Below are positions 19,549 to 29,390 of a stretch of 64,000 nt of DNA, piece by piece; position 1 is the stretch's first letter; every line of letters starts with the position of its first letter. This stretch comes from Oleispirillum sp965228165 (lineage in GTDB: Bacteria > Pseudomonadota > Alphaproteobacteria > Rhodospirillales > Rhodospirillaceae). The notes under the pieces are model-generated. The model was not told where the DNA came from and ran no database searches. It saw nothing but the letters and a program-made list of their open reading frames with translations. Where the stretch lies: NCBI GenBank assembly GCA_965228165.1, contig CBDDHB010000003.1, forward strand, positions 806,001 to 870,000. Reading direction: 5' to 3'. Made by a program: the position numbers and the translations under genes.

Positions 19549-20655
19549 ATGGCCTTCTCGCAAATCCGCGCTTTGTTGATGGGTTCCGCCTTGCTGCTGG
19601 GCGGCTGCTCCTTCACCTCCGACTCTCTGTTCCCCTCTCTCGGGGGCGGAGATTCGTCCTCCTCGGATGTCGACGCCTCCAAGGGGCCGGTCCTGGGCAC
19701 CACCAACTTCGAGCCCGGTCCGGTGACGCCCGGCGCGCCGACCGGCACCTTCGTCGGACGCAAGGTGCAAGCCTTCCGCGGCGACCTGACCGCCTTGAAG
19801 GCGATCATCAGCCAGCGCAACGCCACCCTTCAGGGGCTGCGCGCCCAGACCTCGCGGTCCGCCGCCTCGTACCACGAGATGGTCGGCGCGATCAACGCCC
19901 GCCTGCAAGTCGGCTCCACCCCCGGCAACCCGATCCTGGTCGCCAATCTGCGCCGCGCGCAGGAGCTGATGAACGGCATGGACGCCGACGTCTCCAAGCT
20001 CAGCCAACTGTCGACCGAGGTGTCCTCGGACTCGGCGATGGCGGCCTACCTTCTGGATTCGGTGCGGTCCTCCTACACCCTGTCCGGCGCGATCGAGGAA
20101 GACCACCGTCAGCTCCGCGTGCTTGAGGACGACACCAACCAGACCGTGGTGCTGATCGACCACCTGCTGAAGGAACTCAACGCCGACATCGCCCGCCAGC
20201 AACAGTACGTCGCCAGCGAGCGCGCCAACCTGAACCTGCTGTCCGCCTCGGTGCAGAGCGGCCAGATGTACGCCAGCGGCGCCTCCGGCCTGTCGGCGAT
20301 GCGGCCTGCCTCCGACTCCACGCCGATGCGCCTGTCCGCCGCCGACATGGGCGACCGTCGCCCGCTGGTGGTGATCCGCTTCGACCGCGCCAACGTCTCC
20401 TACGAACAGGCGCTCTATCAGGCGGTGCAGCAAACCCTGGAACGCCGCCCCGACGCCCGTTTCGATCTGGTCGCGGTGTCGCCCGCCCAGGTGTCGCCGG
20501 GACAGACCGCGCTCGGCTCCAACTCGGCGCGCCGCAACGCCGAAACCGTGATGCGGTCGCTGGTCGGCATGGGCCTGCCCGCCGACCGGGTCGAAATGTC
20601 GGCGATGACCAAGGCGCAAAGCCGCGGCAACGAGGTTCACCTCTACCTGCGTTGA
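19549..20655 (+). CDS. Putative lipoprotein with coiled-coil region
   Basis: A 368-residue exported protein. The N-terminus is a lipoprotein signal (LLMGSALLLGGC, lipid-acceptor cysteine at residue 20), followed by a Ser/Asp/Gly-rich linker. Residues 70-230 are mostly helical with heptad-like spacing. Residues 265-368 (PLVVIRFDRANVSYEQALYQAVQ to NEVHLYLR) resemble an OmpA/SPOR-like alpha-beta fold but lack a clear signature. A role in envelope structure is plausible. It is followed by a UUCG-loop terminator and looks monocistronic. Confidence 0.7.
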   Translation: MAFSQIRALLMGSALLLGGCSFTSDSLFPSLGGGDSSSSDVDASKGPVLGTTNFEPGPVTPGAPTGTFVGRKVQAFRGDLTALKAIISQRNATLQGLRAQTSRSAASYHEMVGAINARLQVGSTPGNPILVANLRRAQELMNGMDADVSKLSQLSTEVSSDSAMAAYLLDSVRSSYTLSGAIEEDHRQLRVLEDDTNQTVVLIDHLLKELNADIARQQQYVASERANLNLLSASVQSGQMYASGASGLSAMRPASDSTPMRLSAADMGDRRPLVVIRFDRANVSYEQALYQAVQQTLERRPDARFDLVAVSPAQVSPGQTALGSNSARRNAETVMRSLVGMGLPADRVEMSAMTKAQSRGNEVHLYLR

Positions 20656-20687
20656 TCCCGCTCCGGCGAAATCCATCCATTCCGGTT

Positions 20688-20715
20688 GAAAACGGTGCCT
20701 TCGGGCGCCGTTTTC
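20688..20715 (+). terminator. Intrinsic terminator after the lipoprotein gene
   Basis: A 12-base stem (GAAAACGGTGCC paired with GGCGCCGTTTTC, one G-T wobble) closed by a TTCG tetraloop. The U run is within the stem's 3' arm. It lies 33 bases after the stop codon. Confidence 0.75.
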
Positions 20716-20759
20716 GTTATGGTGACGGTTCAGCGACGAAACCACACAAGGGAACCACC

Positions 20760-21241
20760 GTGGCGGACAAGGACTATACCGGCAGCCGGTACATGGGCAT
20801 CTCCTGGGACATGTTTCACCGCGACACCCGCGCGCTCGCCGCGAGGCTGATGCCGCGCGGCCCGTTCAAGGGCATCGTCGCGATCACCCGCGGCGGGCTG
20901 GTGCCCGCGGCGGTGGTGGCGCGCGAGCTCAATTTGCGGCTGATCGACACCCTGTGCATCGCCAGCTACGACGAGCGCGTCCAGGGCGGCGCCCTGGTGC
21001 TGAAGGCCCCCCCCCCGGCGACGGCGAGGGACTGCTGGTGATCGACGATCTGGTGGATTCCGGACGCACCGGCAAGGTGGTGCGCGACCTTCTGCCGAAG
21101 GCCTATTTCGCCACCGTCTACGCCAAGCCGCAAGGCCAAGCGATGGTGGACGATTTCGTCGTCGGAGTGGACCAGAGCATCTGGCTTCTCTTCCCCTGGG
21201 ACGCGGAACTGCAACCCGCGCCGCCGCTGGTCGGCGCATAG
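20760..21241 (+). pseudogene. gpt: Xanthine-guanine phosphoribosyltransferase, frameshifted
   Basis: The gene encodes a purine-salvage enzyme. The first 86 residues match Gpt (GIVAITRGGLVPAAVVAREL, DTLCIASYD). The second part, with the PRPP loop VIDDLVDSGRTGKVV and the end FPWDAELQPAP, is in another frame. The shift is at a run of ten C at 21007-21016; eight or eleven would restore the frame (KAP..GDGEGLLVIDDL). The start is a GTG behind AAGGGA. As written, translation stops at 21041 without a PRPP loop. A homopolymer sequencing error is likely; otherwise it is a lesion or a phase-variable tract. Confidence 0.85.
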
Positions 21242-21250
21242 CCCTCCCCC

Positions 21251-21289
21251 CAAAAAAACCGGGCCGGTCTTGGGGAAAAACCGGCCCGG
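21251..21289 (-). terminator. Minus-strand intrinsic terminator between gpt and tRNA-Asp
   Basis: A 10-base perfect stem (CCGGGCCGGT / ACCGGCCCGG, 21259-21289). Read on the minus strand it is followed by seven T. It would stop transcription from the right; on the plus strand it is a hairpin without a T-tract after gpt. Confidence 0.65.
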
Positions 21290-21486
21290 GCGAAGGGAAA
21301 CGAAGAATCCGGAGGCTAAATCTGGACGGACAAACCCCCGCATTCGACAGGGCCGACGAAGCGGCCCCGTCGGCGAAGGTGCATGGCTTCGCCGATCAAC
21401 GCATTGCGTTCGGTCAATTTTTTGCCCTCCGATCACGATTTATTTCAAGCCTGTAAAAATCCGTGAACGACTCCGGCAAAAAGTGC

Positions 21487-21515
21487 TTGCATCAGGTTTG
21501 GGGCGTTGGTACATA
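21487..21515 (+). promoter_or_regulatory. Promoter of tRNA-Asp
   Basis: TTGCAT (21487-21492), a 17-base spacer, and TACATA (21510-21515) lie 18 bases before the tRNA 5' end. The spacing is ideal for the housekeeping sigma factor. Confidence 0.6.
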
Positions 21516-21533
21516 GGCGCCTCACCGCGTTGC

Positions 21534-21610
21534 GGGGGTGTAGCTCAGCTGGTTAGAGTGCCGGCCTGTCACGCCGGAGGTCGCGGGTTCGAGCCCCGTC
21601 ACTCCCGCCA
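21534..21610 (+). tRNA. tRNA-Asp (GTC)
   Basis: A 77-base cloverleaf. The acceptor GGGGGTG pairs with CACTCCC, TAGCTCAG starts the D arm, the anticodon loop CTGTCAC gives GTC, GGTTCGAGCC is the T arm, the discriminator is G and CCA is encoded. Confidence 0.95.
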
Positions 21611-21649
21611 TTTCCTCCCCGGAGGAGATGAAGAAACGCCAAGAAAAAA

Positions 21650-21678
21650 GCGGATCGTCTTGCGACGATCCGCTTTTT
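21650..21678. terminator. Bidirectional terminator between tRNA-Asp and rquA
   Basis: A perfect 10-base stem, GCGGATCGTC / GACGATCCGC, with a TTGC loop is flanked by six A and five T. It can stop both the tRNA transcript and the opposing rquA transcript. Confidence 0.85.
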
Positions 21679-21699
21679 CGTTATTCGCGGCGGGGAAGG

Positions 21700-22473
21700 T
21701 CAGGCTTCGTTGCGCACCGCGACGATCTTCTGGTACAGGCCGCCGAAGCTGGTGGACTTGGTCCAACTGAACTTGGCGCGGCGATCCGGCGTCGCGTAGC
21801 TGGCGATCTCGTTCTTCCACAGGCTGAAGGTGAAGGGCTCCAGGGTCCAGGCGACGAAAGCCATGATCGGCCACAGCGGCTGCCACCAGACCATCTTGTG
21901 ATAGTCGATGAACACCGCCTTGCCGCCGACCTCGACCTCGTCGAGCAGACGGCTGACGATCGCCGTCTTGTAGTCCTCCGGCACCTCGTGCAGCAGAAGG
22001 AAGCTGATCGCCACGTCATAGGGCCCCGGAATCGGATTCGCCGCATTGGCGCGACGGACGATCAGGTTGGTCAGCTTGTTCGCCTGGCGCTTCTTGCGCA
22101 CCCCGAACAGCTGGATGTTGGAAATGTCGGAGATCGTCACCGGGCCGGGCGCGGCCTTGCGCGCAAGGTCGATGCAGAAGTGCCCGTAGACGGAGGCCGG
22201 CATGTAGACGCGGTCGCCGGGCTTGATCTCGTCCAGGACGCTTTTCATCAGCGGCAGATCCTGGAACCACAGGATCAGGGCGACCACCCACTGATGGTCG
22301 AACACCCGGCGCACGTGCCGCCCGACATAGGCCCAGGTATAGATTTCGCGCAAATAGCGGGGCACCGGCAATCGCCAGTGTTCGGGCGCGGCGTGGGATT
22401 CGCGTTCGGCTTCGCACGAGGAATCGAGACCGAGCGGGCTGGCGGCGTCGGACGGCAGTGGACGGGCGTCCAT
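21700..22473 (-). CDS. rquA: RquA-like methyltransferase (rhodoquinone biosynthesis)
   Basis: A 257-residue protein matching my knowledge of RquA, which converts ubiquinone to the low-potential rhodoquinone. Supporting features: PRYLREIYTWAYVGRHVRRVFDHQ then LILW at residues 38-69, the atypical SAM-loop region SVYGHF (94-99) in place of the usual glycine-rich motif, SDISNIQL, and FLLLHEVPEDYKT followed by FIDYHKM. Ordinary UbiE enzymes lack these. ATG 22473 is chosen because AGGAGG lies 9 bases before it; ATG 22512 is less likely. A COQ10-type gene ends 151 bases upstream. The call implies anaerobic fumarate-linked respiration, which no other gene here confirms. Confidence 0.82.
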   Translation of the reverse strand: MDARPLPSDAASPLGLDSSCEAERESHAAPEHWRLPVPRYLREIYTWAYVGRHVRRVFDHQWVVALILWFQDLPLMKSVLDEIKPGDRVYMPASVYGHFCIDLARKAAPGPVTISDISNIQLFGVRKKRQANKLTNLIVRRANAANPIPGPYDVAISFLLLHEVPEDYKTAIVSRLLDEVEVGGKAVFIDYHKMVWWQPLWPIMAFVAWTLEPFTFSLWKNEIASYATPDRRAKFSWTKSTSFGGLYQKIVAVRNEA

Positions 22474-22624
22474 GGCGGAGAACCTCCTGTCGGGGGATGA
22501 TGTTTCGGGCACCAGGCATCACGGCCAACCGTGCCGCTATGCCCCCCAGTGCGGACAGGTGTCTTGCCGTGCGGATCGGCGCATCGCAAGACGAGGCACG
22601 AAAAAACTGCACTTTAGTAGCGGG

Positions 22625-23062
22625 TCAAGCGCGCCGAGGCAAGGTTTCTCTTGCGCGGCGTTCGAACGCCGCGATCATCGCCTCGACGTCGTCGGGGCCG
22701 AAACGGTTGAGCAGAACCTGAAGGGTGCGCGAACGCATCTCGCACAGGAATTCCAGGCTGACGAAACTTCCCGTCTCCTGCTTGCGGAAGCGCCACAGGA
22801 TGGTCAGGCGGCGGAACGGCGGCTGATCGGAGGTGACGTCGATGGTTTCATAAGGGGTCAGGGTGGTGAGGGTGCGGAAACTCTGGCGCAGAAAGCGCAT
22901 CCGCACCGTCTGGTCGGTGCCGTAGGCGTTGTCGCTGCGCGCCACCACCCGCGCCGAAACCCAGCCCGGAACGAATTCGGGATAGGCCTCCACATCCGCG
23001 ACCAGATCGAACACGTCCTCGACCTCGAACGGCAGCGGCCTGTGAACGGCATATCGGAACAT
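22625..23062 (-). CDS. START-domain ubiquinone-binding protein (COQ10/RatA family)
   Basis: A 145-residue single-domain START/polyketide-cyclase protein with the family's opening VFDLVADVEAYPEFVPGWVSARV and terminal FERRARETL. COQ10 homologues bind ubiquinone and support its respiratory function; RatA of E. coli is a relative with a reported ribosome effect. Its position just upstream of rquA on the same strand, 151 bases apart, favours a quinone role. There is no sign of an antitoxin partner. Confidence 0.88.
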   Translation of the reverse strand: MFRYAVHRPLPFEVEDVFDLVADVEAYPEFVPGWVSARVVARSDNAYGTDQTVRMRFLRQSFRTLTTLTPYETIDVTSDQPPFRRLTILWRFRKQETGSFVSLEFLCEMRSRTLQVLLNRFGPDDVEAMIAAFERRARETLPRRA

Positions 23063-23170
23063 CGGCGCCCCCGCGATGCGTCTTCCCCATTTCCGTCATC
23101 CTAGGTCGGACGGGCGGGAATCGGCAATCGAAGATTGCCCGAACCGGCGGGGACGCCGATGGGGCTCAGA

Positions 23171-23593
23171 TCAGCCCGCGTTCACCGCCAGCCGCACCGG
23201 AACGTTACCCTTGAGCGCGTTGGAATACGGGCAGACCTGGTGCGCCTCGGCGACCAGGGCGCGGGCCTCGGCCTCGGGCAGACCGGAAATCGCGATGGTC
23301 AGTTCGACGTCGAGGGCGAAGCCCGGGCCGGAATCGCCGGGACCGATGCCGACGTCGGCGGTGACCGTGGTGAAGACGTTCTTCAGCTTCTTCTGCCCGG
23401 CCAGGAAATGGATCGCGCCGTCGAAGCAGGCGGCATAGCCTGCGGCGAACAACTGCTCGGGGTTGGTCGCCTTGCCCAGACCGCCCAGTTCCTTCGGCTT
23501 GGCGAGCTTGACGTCGAGAAGACCGTCGGCGGTGCGGGCATGGCCGTCGCGGCCGCCGGATACGGTCGCCTGGGTGCGATAGAGAATCTGCAT
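23171..23593 (-). CDS. ohr: Organic hydroperoxide resistance protein (Ohr/OsmC family)
   Basis: A 140-residue thiol peroxidase that reduces organic hydroperoxides. The two redox cysteines sit in AAGYAACFDGAI and HQVCPYSNALKGN, the spacing and motifs of Ohr rather than OsmC. The N-terminus ILYRTQATVSGGRDGHA is typical. The usual MarR-type OhrR regulator is not next to it. The divergent prfC gene starts 146 bases away. Confidence 0.93.
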   Translation of the reverse strand: MQILYRTQATVSGGRDGHARTADGLLDVKLAKPKELGGLGKATNPEQLFAAGYAACFDGAIHFLAGQKKLKNVFTTVTADVGIGPGDSGPGFALDVELTIAISGLPEAEARALVAEAHQVCPYSNALKGNVPVRLAVNAG

Positions 23594-23739
23594 GGTCGAT
23601 ATGCCTCCGTGATGGGAACGCTTCCCCCCATATGGGGATGGAAACGGATTTCTCCTTGCCGCGCGGCGCGAAAATGCCGACATTCCGCCAGACGAAACCA
23701 ACGGCGCGCCGGAAGGCCGCCACGCTTTCAGGATGCTTG

Positions 23740-25328
<1,589 letters not shown>

Positions 25329-25332
<4 letters not shown>

Positions 25333-25886
25333 GCCACGGCTTGCGCAAGGCCGCCTTCCTCGACCGCGACGGCACCATCAACGTCGAGCGGAACTATCTG
25401 TCCGACCCGGCGGAGGTGGCGCTTCTGCCCGGCGCGGTCGCCGGTCTGCGCCGCCTGCGCGAGATGGGCTATGCCCTGGTGGTGCTGACCAACCAGTCGG
25501 GCTTGGCGCGCGGCTATTTCACCGCCGAACGGCTGGAGGAGATTCACGCCCGCCTGCGCGCCCTGCTCGCCGCCGAAGGGGTGGATCTGGACGGCATCTA
25601 CGTCTGTCCGCACGGTCCGGACGATGCCTGCGACTGCCGCAAGCCGCTGCCCGGCCTGGCCCTGCGCGCCGCCGCCGAACTCGGCCTCGACCCGAAGGCG
25701 AGCCTGATGATCGGCGACAAGATCGCCGACGTCGGGCTGGGCCGCGCCATCGGCGCGCGCACCGTGCTGGTGCGCACCGGCCACGGCGCGAAGGAAGAGG
25801 CCGCCGTCGGCCCTCTGGCCGACTGCGTCGCCGACGATCTGGTCGCGGCGACGGATTGGGTCGCCCGGAGCGACGCGAAGGGCTGA
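25329..25886 (+). CDS. gmhB: D-glycero-beta-D-manno-heptose 1,7-bisphosphate 7-phosphatase
   Basis: A 185-residue HAD phosphatase of the GmhB type. HAD motif I is AAFLDRDGTINVERNYL, motif II VVLTNQSGLARGYF, a zinc-binding CPHGPDDACDCRKP loop follows, and motif IV is MIGDKIADV. It removes the 7-phosphate in ADP-heptose or GDP-heptose synthesis for LPS or S-layer glycans. The ATG overlaps the prfC stop. gmhA lies 2.7 kb downstream. Confidence 0.93.
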
Positions 25887-25988
25887 CTTCCCGGAAAAAT
25901 GTGGTATGCCTGGATGCGGGGAGTCCCGCGCCGGGGGCGGCGCGATTTCGCAAGCGGGCTGGCGAGGAGAACGAGACGGGTTCCAAAC

Positions 25989-26714
25989 ATGACCTCCGAG
26001 TCTTCCCCCTACCCCGCCCGGGCGGTGCTTCGCGAAGCCGCCAGGGATTCCTATCTTGTCGTATTGACGTTCGTCGTGATGTTCACCGGAGTCGGGCAGA
26101 TGAGCGCCCGCGCCGGTCTCGACGCCTTGCAGACCGCCACGATGACCGCCCTGACCCTGGCCGCCCCGGCGCAGGCGGCGGCGATGTCGATTCTCGCCTC
26201 GGCGGGCGGCGCGGGCGGCGGCGCCTGGATCACCGCGATCACCGCCGTGGTGGTGATCAACCTGCGCTTCATCGTCATGGTCGCCTCGGTGATGGCGCGC
26301 CTGCCGCGCATGCCGGTGCTCAAGACCATCGCCTCCCTGGGCCTGCTGTCGGCCAGTTCGTTCGCCGTCGCCTTTCCCCGCCTGATCGATTCCCCGCCGC
26401 GCCGCCCGGCGCTGTACGTCGCCTTCATCTGTCTGTTGTGCTGCGCCTCGGCGGTGGCGGGAGCGACCTTCGGTCACCGCATGTCGGGAACCGTCTCCCC
26501 CCTGCTCGGGGCGCTTCTGGGAGCGGTGATCCCGGTCTATTTCGCCACCCTGATCGCCGCGCAGTGGAAGGATCGCGCCCTGATGCTGAACGCCGCGCTG
26601 GGGGCGCTGCTGGTCCCCCTGGCGACCCCCGCCCTGGGCAGCGCCTCGCTGCTGCTGGTGCCGCTGGCGGTGGCCTCGGCCTCGGTCCTGGCGCGGAGGC
26701 GGCGTCATGGTTGA
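25989..26714 (+). CDS. azlC: AzlC family branched-chain amino acid transporter subunit
   Basis: A 241-residue membrane protein of the AzlC/YgaZ family with about six helices. It carries the conserved early segment with FVVMFTGVGQMSARAGL and VVVINLRFIVMVASV. With AzlD it exports branched-chain amino acids or similar. ATG 25989 gives MTSESSPYP; an upstream frame to 25899 is Arg-rich and unlikely. The overlap of 8 bases with azlD shows an operon. Confidence 0.87.
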   Translation: MTSESSPYPARAVLREAARDSYLVVLTFVVMFTGVGQMSARAGLDALQTATMTALTLAAPAQAAAMSILASAGGAGGGAWITAITAVVVINLRFIVMVASVMARLPRMPVLKTIASLGLLSASSFAVAFPRLIDSPPRRPALYVAFICLLCCASAVAGATFGHRMSGTVSPLLGALLGAVIPVYFATLIAAQWKDRALMLNAALGALLVPLATPALGSASLLLVPLAVASASVLARRRRHG

Positions 26715-27075
26715 TCCGATCCTGCTCGAACCCTGGCAGGCCTGGGCAGTGGCCCTGGGAAGCGGCCTTGGCACCGTGGCCCTGCGCATCGCGCCGGTCC
26801 TCGCCTTCCGCAACATCGGCGGCGGCTGGTTCCGCGACATCCTGGACCGCACCGGCTTCGGCGTGATGGGGGGCATCGTCGCCCAGACCGCGCTGCGCTC
26901 CGGACAGGCGATGTTCGCCGGGGCATCCCCGGACTTGCAGAATCTGGTCATGCTCTGGGCGGTGCTGGCGGTGGGGATCGCCTTCCTGCTGGCGGTGTGG
27001 CGCAAGTGGAAGATCGCCGCGACCCTGATCGGCCTGGGGTTCTTCGCCCTGGGCGGCGCGGTCTTCGCGGGGTGA
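26707..27075 (+). CDS. azlD: AzlD family transporter subunit
   Basis: A 122-residue membrane protein with four predicted helices and the AzlD-type start (ALGSGLGTVALRIAPVL). It partners AzlC. Its ATG is 8 bases inside azlC. Confidence 0.85.
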   Translation: MVDPILLEPWQAWAVALGSGLGTVALRIAPVLAFRNIGGGWFRDILDRTGFGVMGGIVAQTALRSGQAMFAGASPDLQNLVMLWAVLAVGIAFLLAVWRKWKIAATLIGLGFFALGGAVFAG

Positions 27076-27148
27076 GCGAATCCCGGTTGACACCGCGCGC
27101 CGGGACCGCTTTGCTCCGAAACAGGTTTTTGCGTTTCAGGGGCATGCG

Positions 27149-28582
27149 ATGACGGAGACTTCCCTTCCCGCGATCCAGCCGGTGATCCTGTCCGGCGGCA
27201 GCGGCACCCGCCTGTGGCCGCTATCGCGCGCCGCCTTCCCCAAGCAGTTCCTTTCCCTGGACGGGGCGCGCACGATGATCCAGGACACCGTGACGCGAGT
27301 GGCGGGAGACGGTTTCGCCGCGCCGCTGCTGGTCGGCGGGCGGGAGCACCGTTTCCTTCTGGCCGAACAGATGCGCGAACTGGGGATCGCGCCGCGCGCC
27401 ATCCTGCTGGAGCCGGTGGCGCGCAACACCGCCGCCGCGATCGCCGCCGCCGCCGCCCTGGCGGCCGAGGCCGACCCCGCCCAGCCGCTGCTGATTCTGC
27501 CCTCCGACCACGTCATCGACGATCTGGCCGCCTTCCACGCGGCGATCGCCCGCGCCCTGCCAGCGGTGCGGGACGGCGCGCTGGCGCTGTTCGGCATCGC
27601 CCCCGACCACCCCGCCACCGGCTACGGCTATATCCGCGCCGGGGAAGCGCGGGACGGCGGCTTCGCGGTCGCCCGCTTCGTCGAGAAACCCGACCTCGCC
27701 ACCGCCGAAGGCTATCTGGCGGACGGCGGCTATTCCTGGAACAGCGGCATGTTCCTGTTCCGCGCCGACGCCATCCTCGCCGCGTTGCAGGCCCTGGCCC
27801 CCGAGGTCGCCGCCGCCGCCGCCGCCGTCGCGGCGCGCCGCCGCGATCTCGACTTCGAACTGCTGGACGAAACCGCCTTCGCCGCCGCGCCGTCGGTCTC
27901 CATCGACGTCGCGGTAATGGAAAAGACCGACCGCGCCCTGGTGGTGCCCGCCACCATCGGCTGGAACGACATCGGCGCGTTCTCCGCCCTGTGGGACCGG
28001 GCGGAAAAGGACGCGGCGGGCAACGCCCTGTCCGGCGACGTCCTGACCGAGGACGCGCGAGGTTGCTATATCCGCGCCGGGGAACGCCTGGTCGTGGCGG
28101 TGGGGGTGACCGATCTGGTGATCGCCGAAACCGGCGACGCGGTGCTGGTGGCGGCGAAGGACCGGGTGCAGGAGGTCGGCGCGCTGGTCAAGCGCATGGC
28201 CGCCGCCGGACGCTCCGAGACCGAACAGCCGCCCACCGTGCACCGCCCCTGGGGCACCTTCAAGACGGTGGACGTGGGCGACCGCTTCCACGTCAAGGAG
28301 ATCGTCGTCGCGCCGGGCCGCCGCCTGTCGGTGCAGCGCCACCACCATCGCGCCGAGCACTGGGTGGTGGTGGAAGGCACCGCCCGCGTGCTGCGCGGCG
28401 AGGAGTGGATGATGGTCTACGAGAACCAATCGGTGTTCATCCCCATCGGCGCCATCCACTGCCTGGAAAACCCCGGACGGATTCCCCTGCGCCTGATCGA
28501 GGTGCAGTCCGGAACCTACCTGGGCGAGGACGACATCGAACGCCTGGACGACGCCTATAGCCGCGTCGCCGACAAAAGCTGA
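27149..28582 (+). CDS. manC: Mannose-1-phosphate guanylyltransferase / mannose-6-phosphate isomerase
   Basis: A 477-residue bifunctional type II PMI-GMP. The nucleotidyltransferase half opens with PVILSGGSGTRLWPLSR and contains VEKPDLATA and the NSGMFLF segment. The C-terminal cupin half (about 370-477) has the metal-site histidines QRHHHRAEHWVVVEGTA. It supplies GDP-mannose for polysaccharide. It leads into gmhA after 10 bases. Confidence 0.94.
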   Translation: MTETSLPAIQPVILSGGSGTRLWPLSRAAFPKQFLSLDGARTMIQDTVTRVAGDGFAAPLLVGGREHRFLLAEQMRELGIAPRAILLEPVARNTAAAIAAAAALAAEADPAQPLLILPSDHVIDDLAAFHAAIARALPAVRDGALALFGIAPDHPATGYGYIRAGEARDGGFAVARFVEKPDLATAEGYLADGGYSWNSGMFLFRADAILAALQALAPEVAAAAAAVAARRRDLDFELLDETAFAAAPSVSIDVAVMEKTDRALVVPATIGWNDIGAFSALWDRAEKDAAGNALSGDVLTEDARGCYIRAGERLVVAVGVTDLVIAETGDAVLVAAKDRVQEVGALVKRMAAAGRSETEQPPTVHRPWGTFKTVDVGDRFHVKEIVVAPGRRLSVQRHHHRAEHWVVVEGTARVLRGEEWMMVYENQSVFIPIGAIHCLENPGRIPLRLIEVQSGTYLGEDDIERLDDAYSRVADKS

Positions 28583-28592
28583 AGGAAACGCC

Positions 28593-29186
28593 ATGTCCCG
28601 CACCGTCGCCGGTTCGCCCGGCCTTGCCGACTACCTCACCGCCTGCGCCGACGCGATGCGCGCCGCCGCGACCCCCGAACTGGAACGCGAATTCAACCGC
28701 GCGGTGGCGGCGATCGTCGAATCGCTGAAGGCGGGCAAGCCGCTGCTGATCTGCGGCAACGGCGGCTCGATGGCCGACGCGCAGCACATCGCCGGGGAAC
28801 TCGTCGCCCGCTTCCTGCTGAACCGCCAGGCGCTGCCGGTGATCGCGCTCGGCTCCAACGCCGCGACGCTCACCGCCTGGGGCAACGACGTCGCCTTCGC
28901 CACCGTCTTCGCCCGCGAGGTCGAGGCCTTCGGCACGCCGGGCGGCGTGCTGCTGGCGATCTCCACCAGCGGCAATTCCGGCAACGTCATAAAGGCGATC
29001 GCCAAGGCCCGCGACATCGGCATGACGGTGGTCGGCCTCTCCGGCGGCGCGGGCGGCAAAATGTCGCAGGCCTGCGACATTCTGATCTCGCCCGAGGTGG
29101 CGGGAACCCCCACCATCCAGGAACTCCACACGCCGATCTTCCACCTGCTCTGCCGCGAGGTCGAAGCCCGCTGCGCGGAAGCGTAA
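28593..29186 (+). CDS. gmhA: Phosphoheptose isomerase
   Basis: A 197-residue SIS-domain enzyme that converts sedoheptulose 7-phosphate to D-glycero-D-manno-heptose 7-phosphate. Diagnostic motifs are CGNGGSMADAQHIAGELV, AISTSGNSGNVIKAI and EVAGTPTIQELH. A GAAGGAAA ribosome site precedes the ATG. Together with manC and the nearby gmhB it serves heptose and mannose supply for surface glycans. Confidence 0.93.
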   Translation: MSRTVAGSPGLADYLTACADAMRAAATPELEREFNRAVAAIVESLKAGKPLLICGNGGSMADAQHIAGELVARFLLNRQALPVIALGSNAATLTAWGNDVAFATVFAREVEAFGTPGGVLLAISTSGNSGNVIKAIAKARDIGMTVVGLSGGAGGKMSQACDILISPEVAGTPTIQELHTPIFHLLCREVEARCAEA

Positions 29187-29237
29187 ACTCAGGCCGGGCG
29201 CTGCCCGGACCCGCGAAGGGCCGGAAGGCCCTTTGAT

Positions 29238-29390
29238 CCCATAACTTGTTTTTCGTCGCGTCAGCGGCAGTCGGCCTTCACGTTGCCGCGTGATCGTCTT
29301 ATCGCGCTGCGTGCAAAAACCTAAGGAATGGGGTGCGCGAGGGGTCCGCGACCCCTCGCAGCGTTTTTCGGGGCGGAGCCCACGGGTTTT
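29238..29390. repeat. Interspersed intergenic repeat, copy A
   Basis: This copy shares with copy B (37319-37560) an 80-base core (29238-29321; common words GCGGCAGTC and GATCGTCTTATCGCGCT), a GCGAGGGG-type hairpin (29337-29359) and a distal AGCCCACGGGTTTT (29377-29390). It lies between the convergent genes gmhA and the lyase gene and overlaps the lyase stop codon. Confidence 0.75.

Noticed and set aside
22625..23062. RatA toxin of a toxin-antitoxin pair
   Set aside because: No RatB-like partner; the neighbouring quinone gene favours a COQ10 role.
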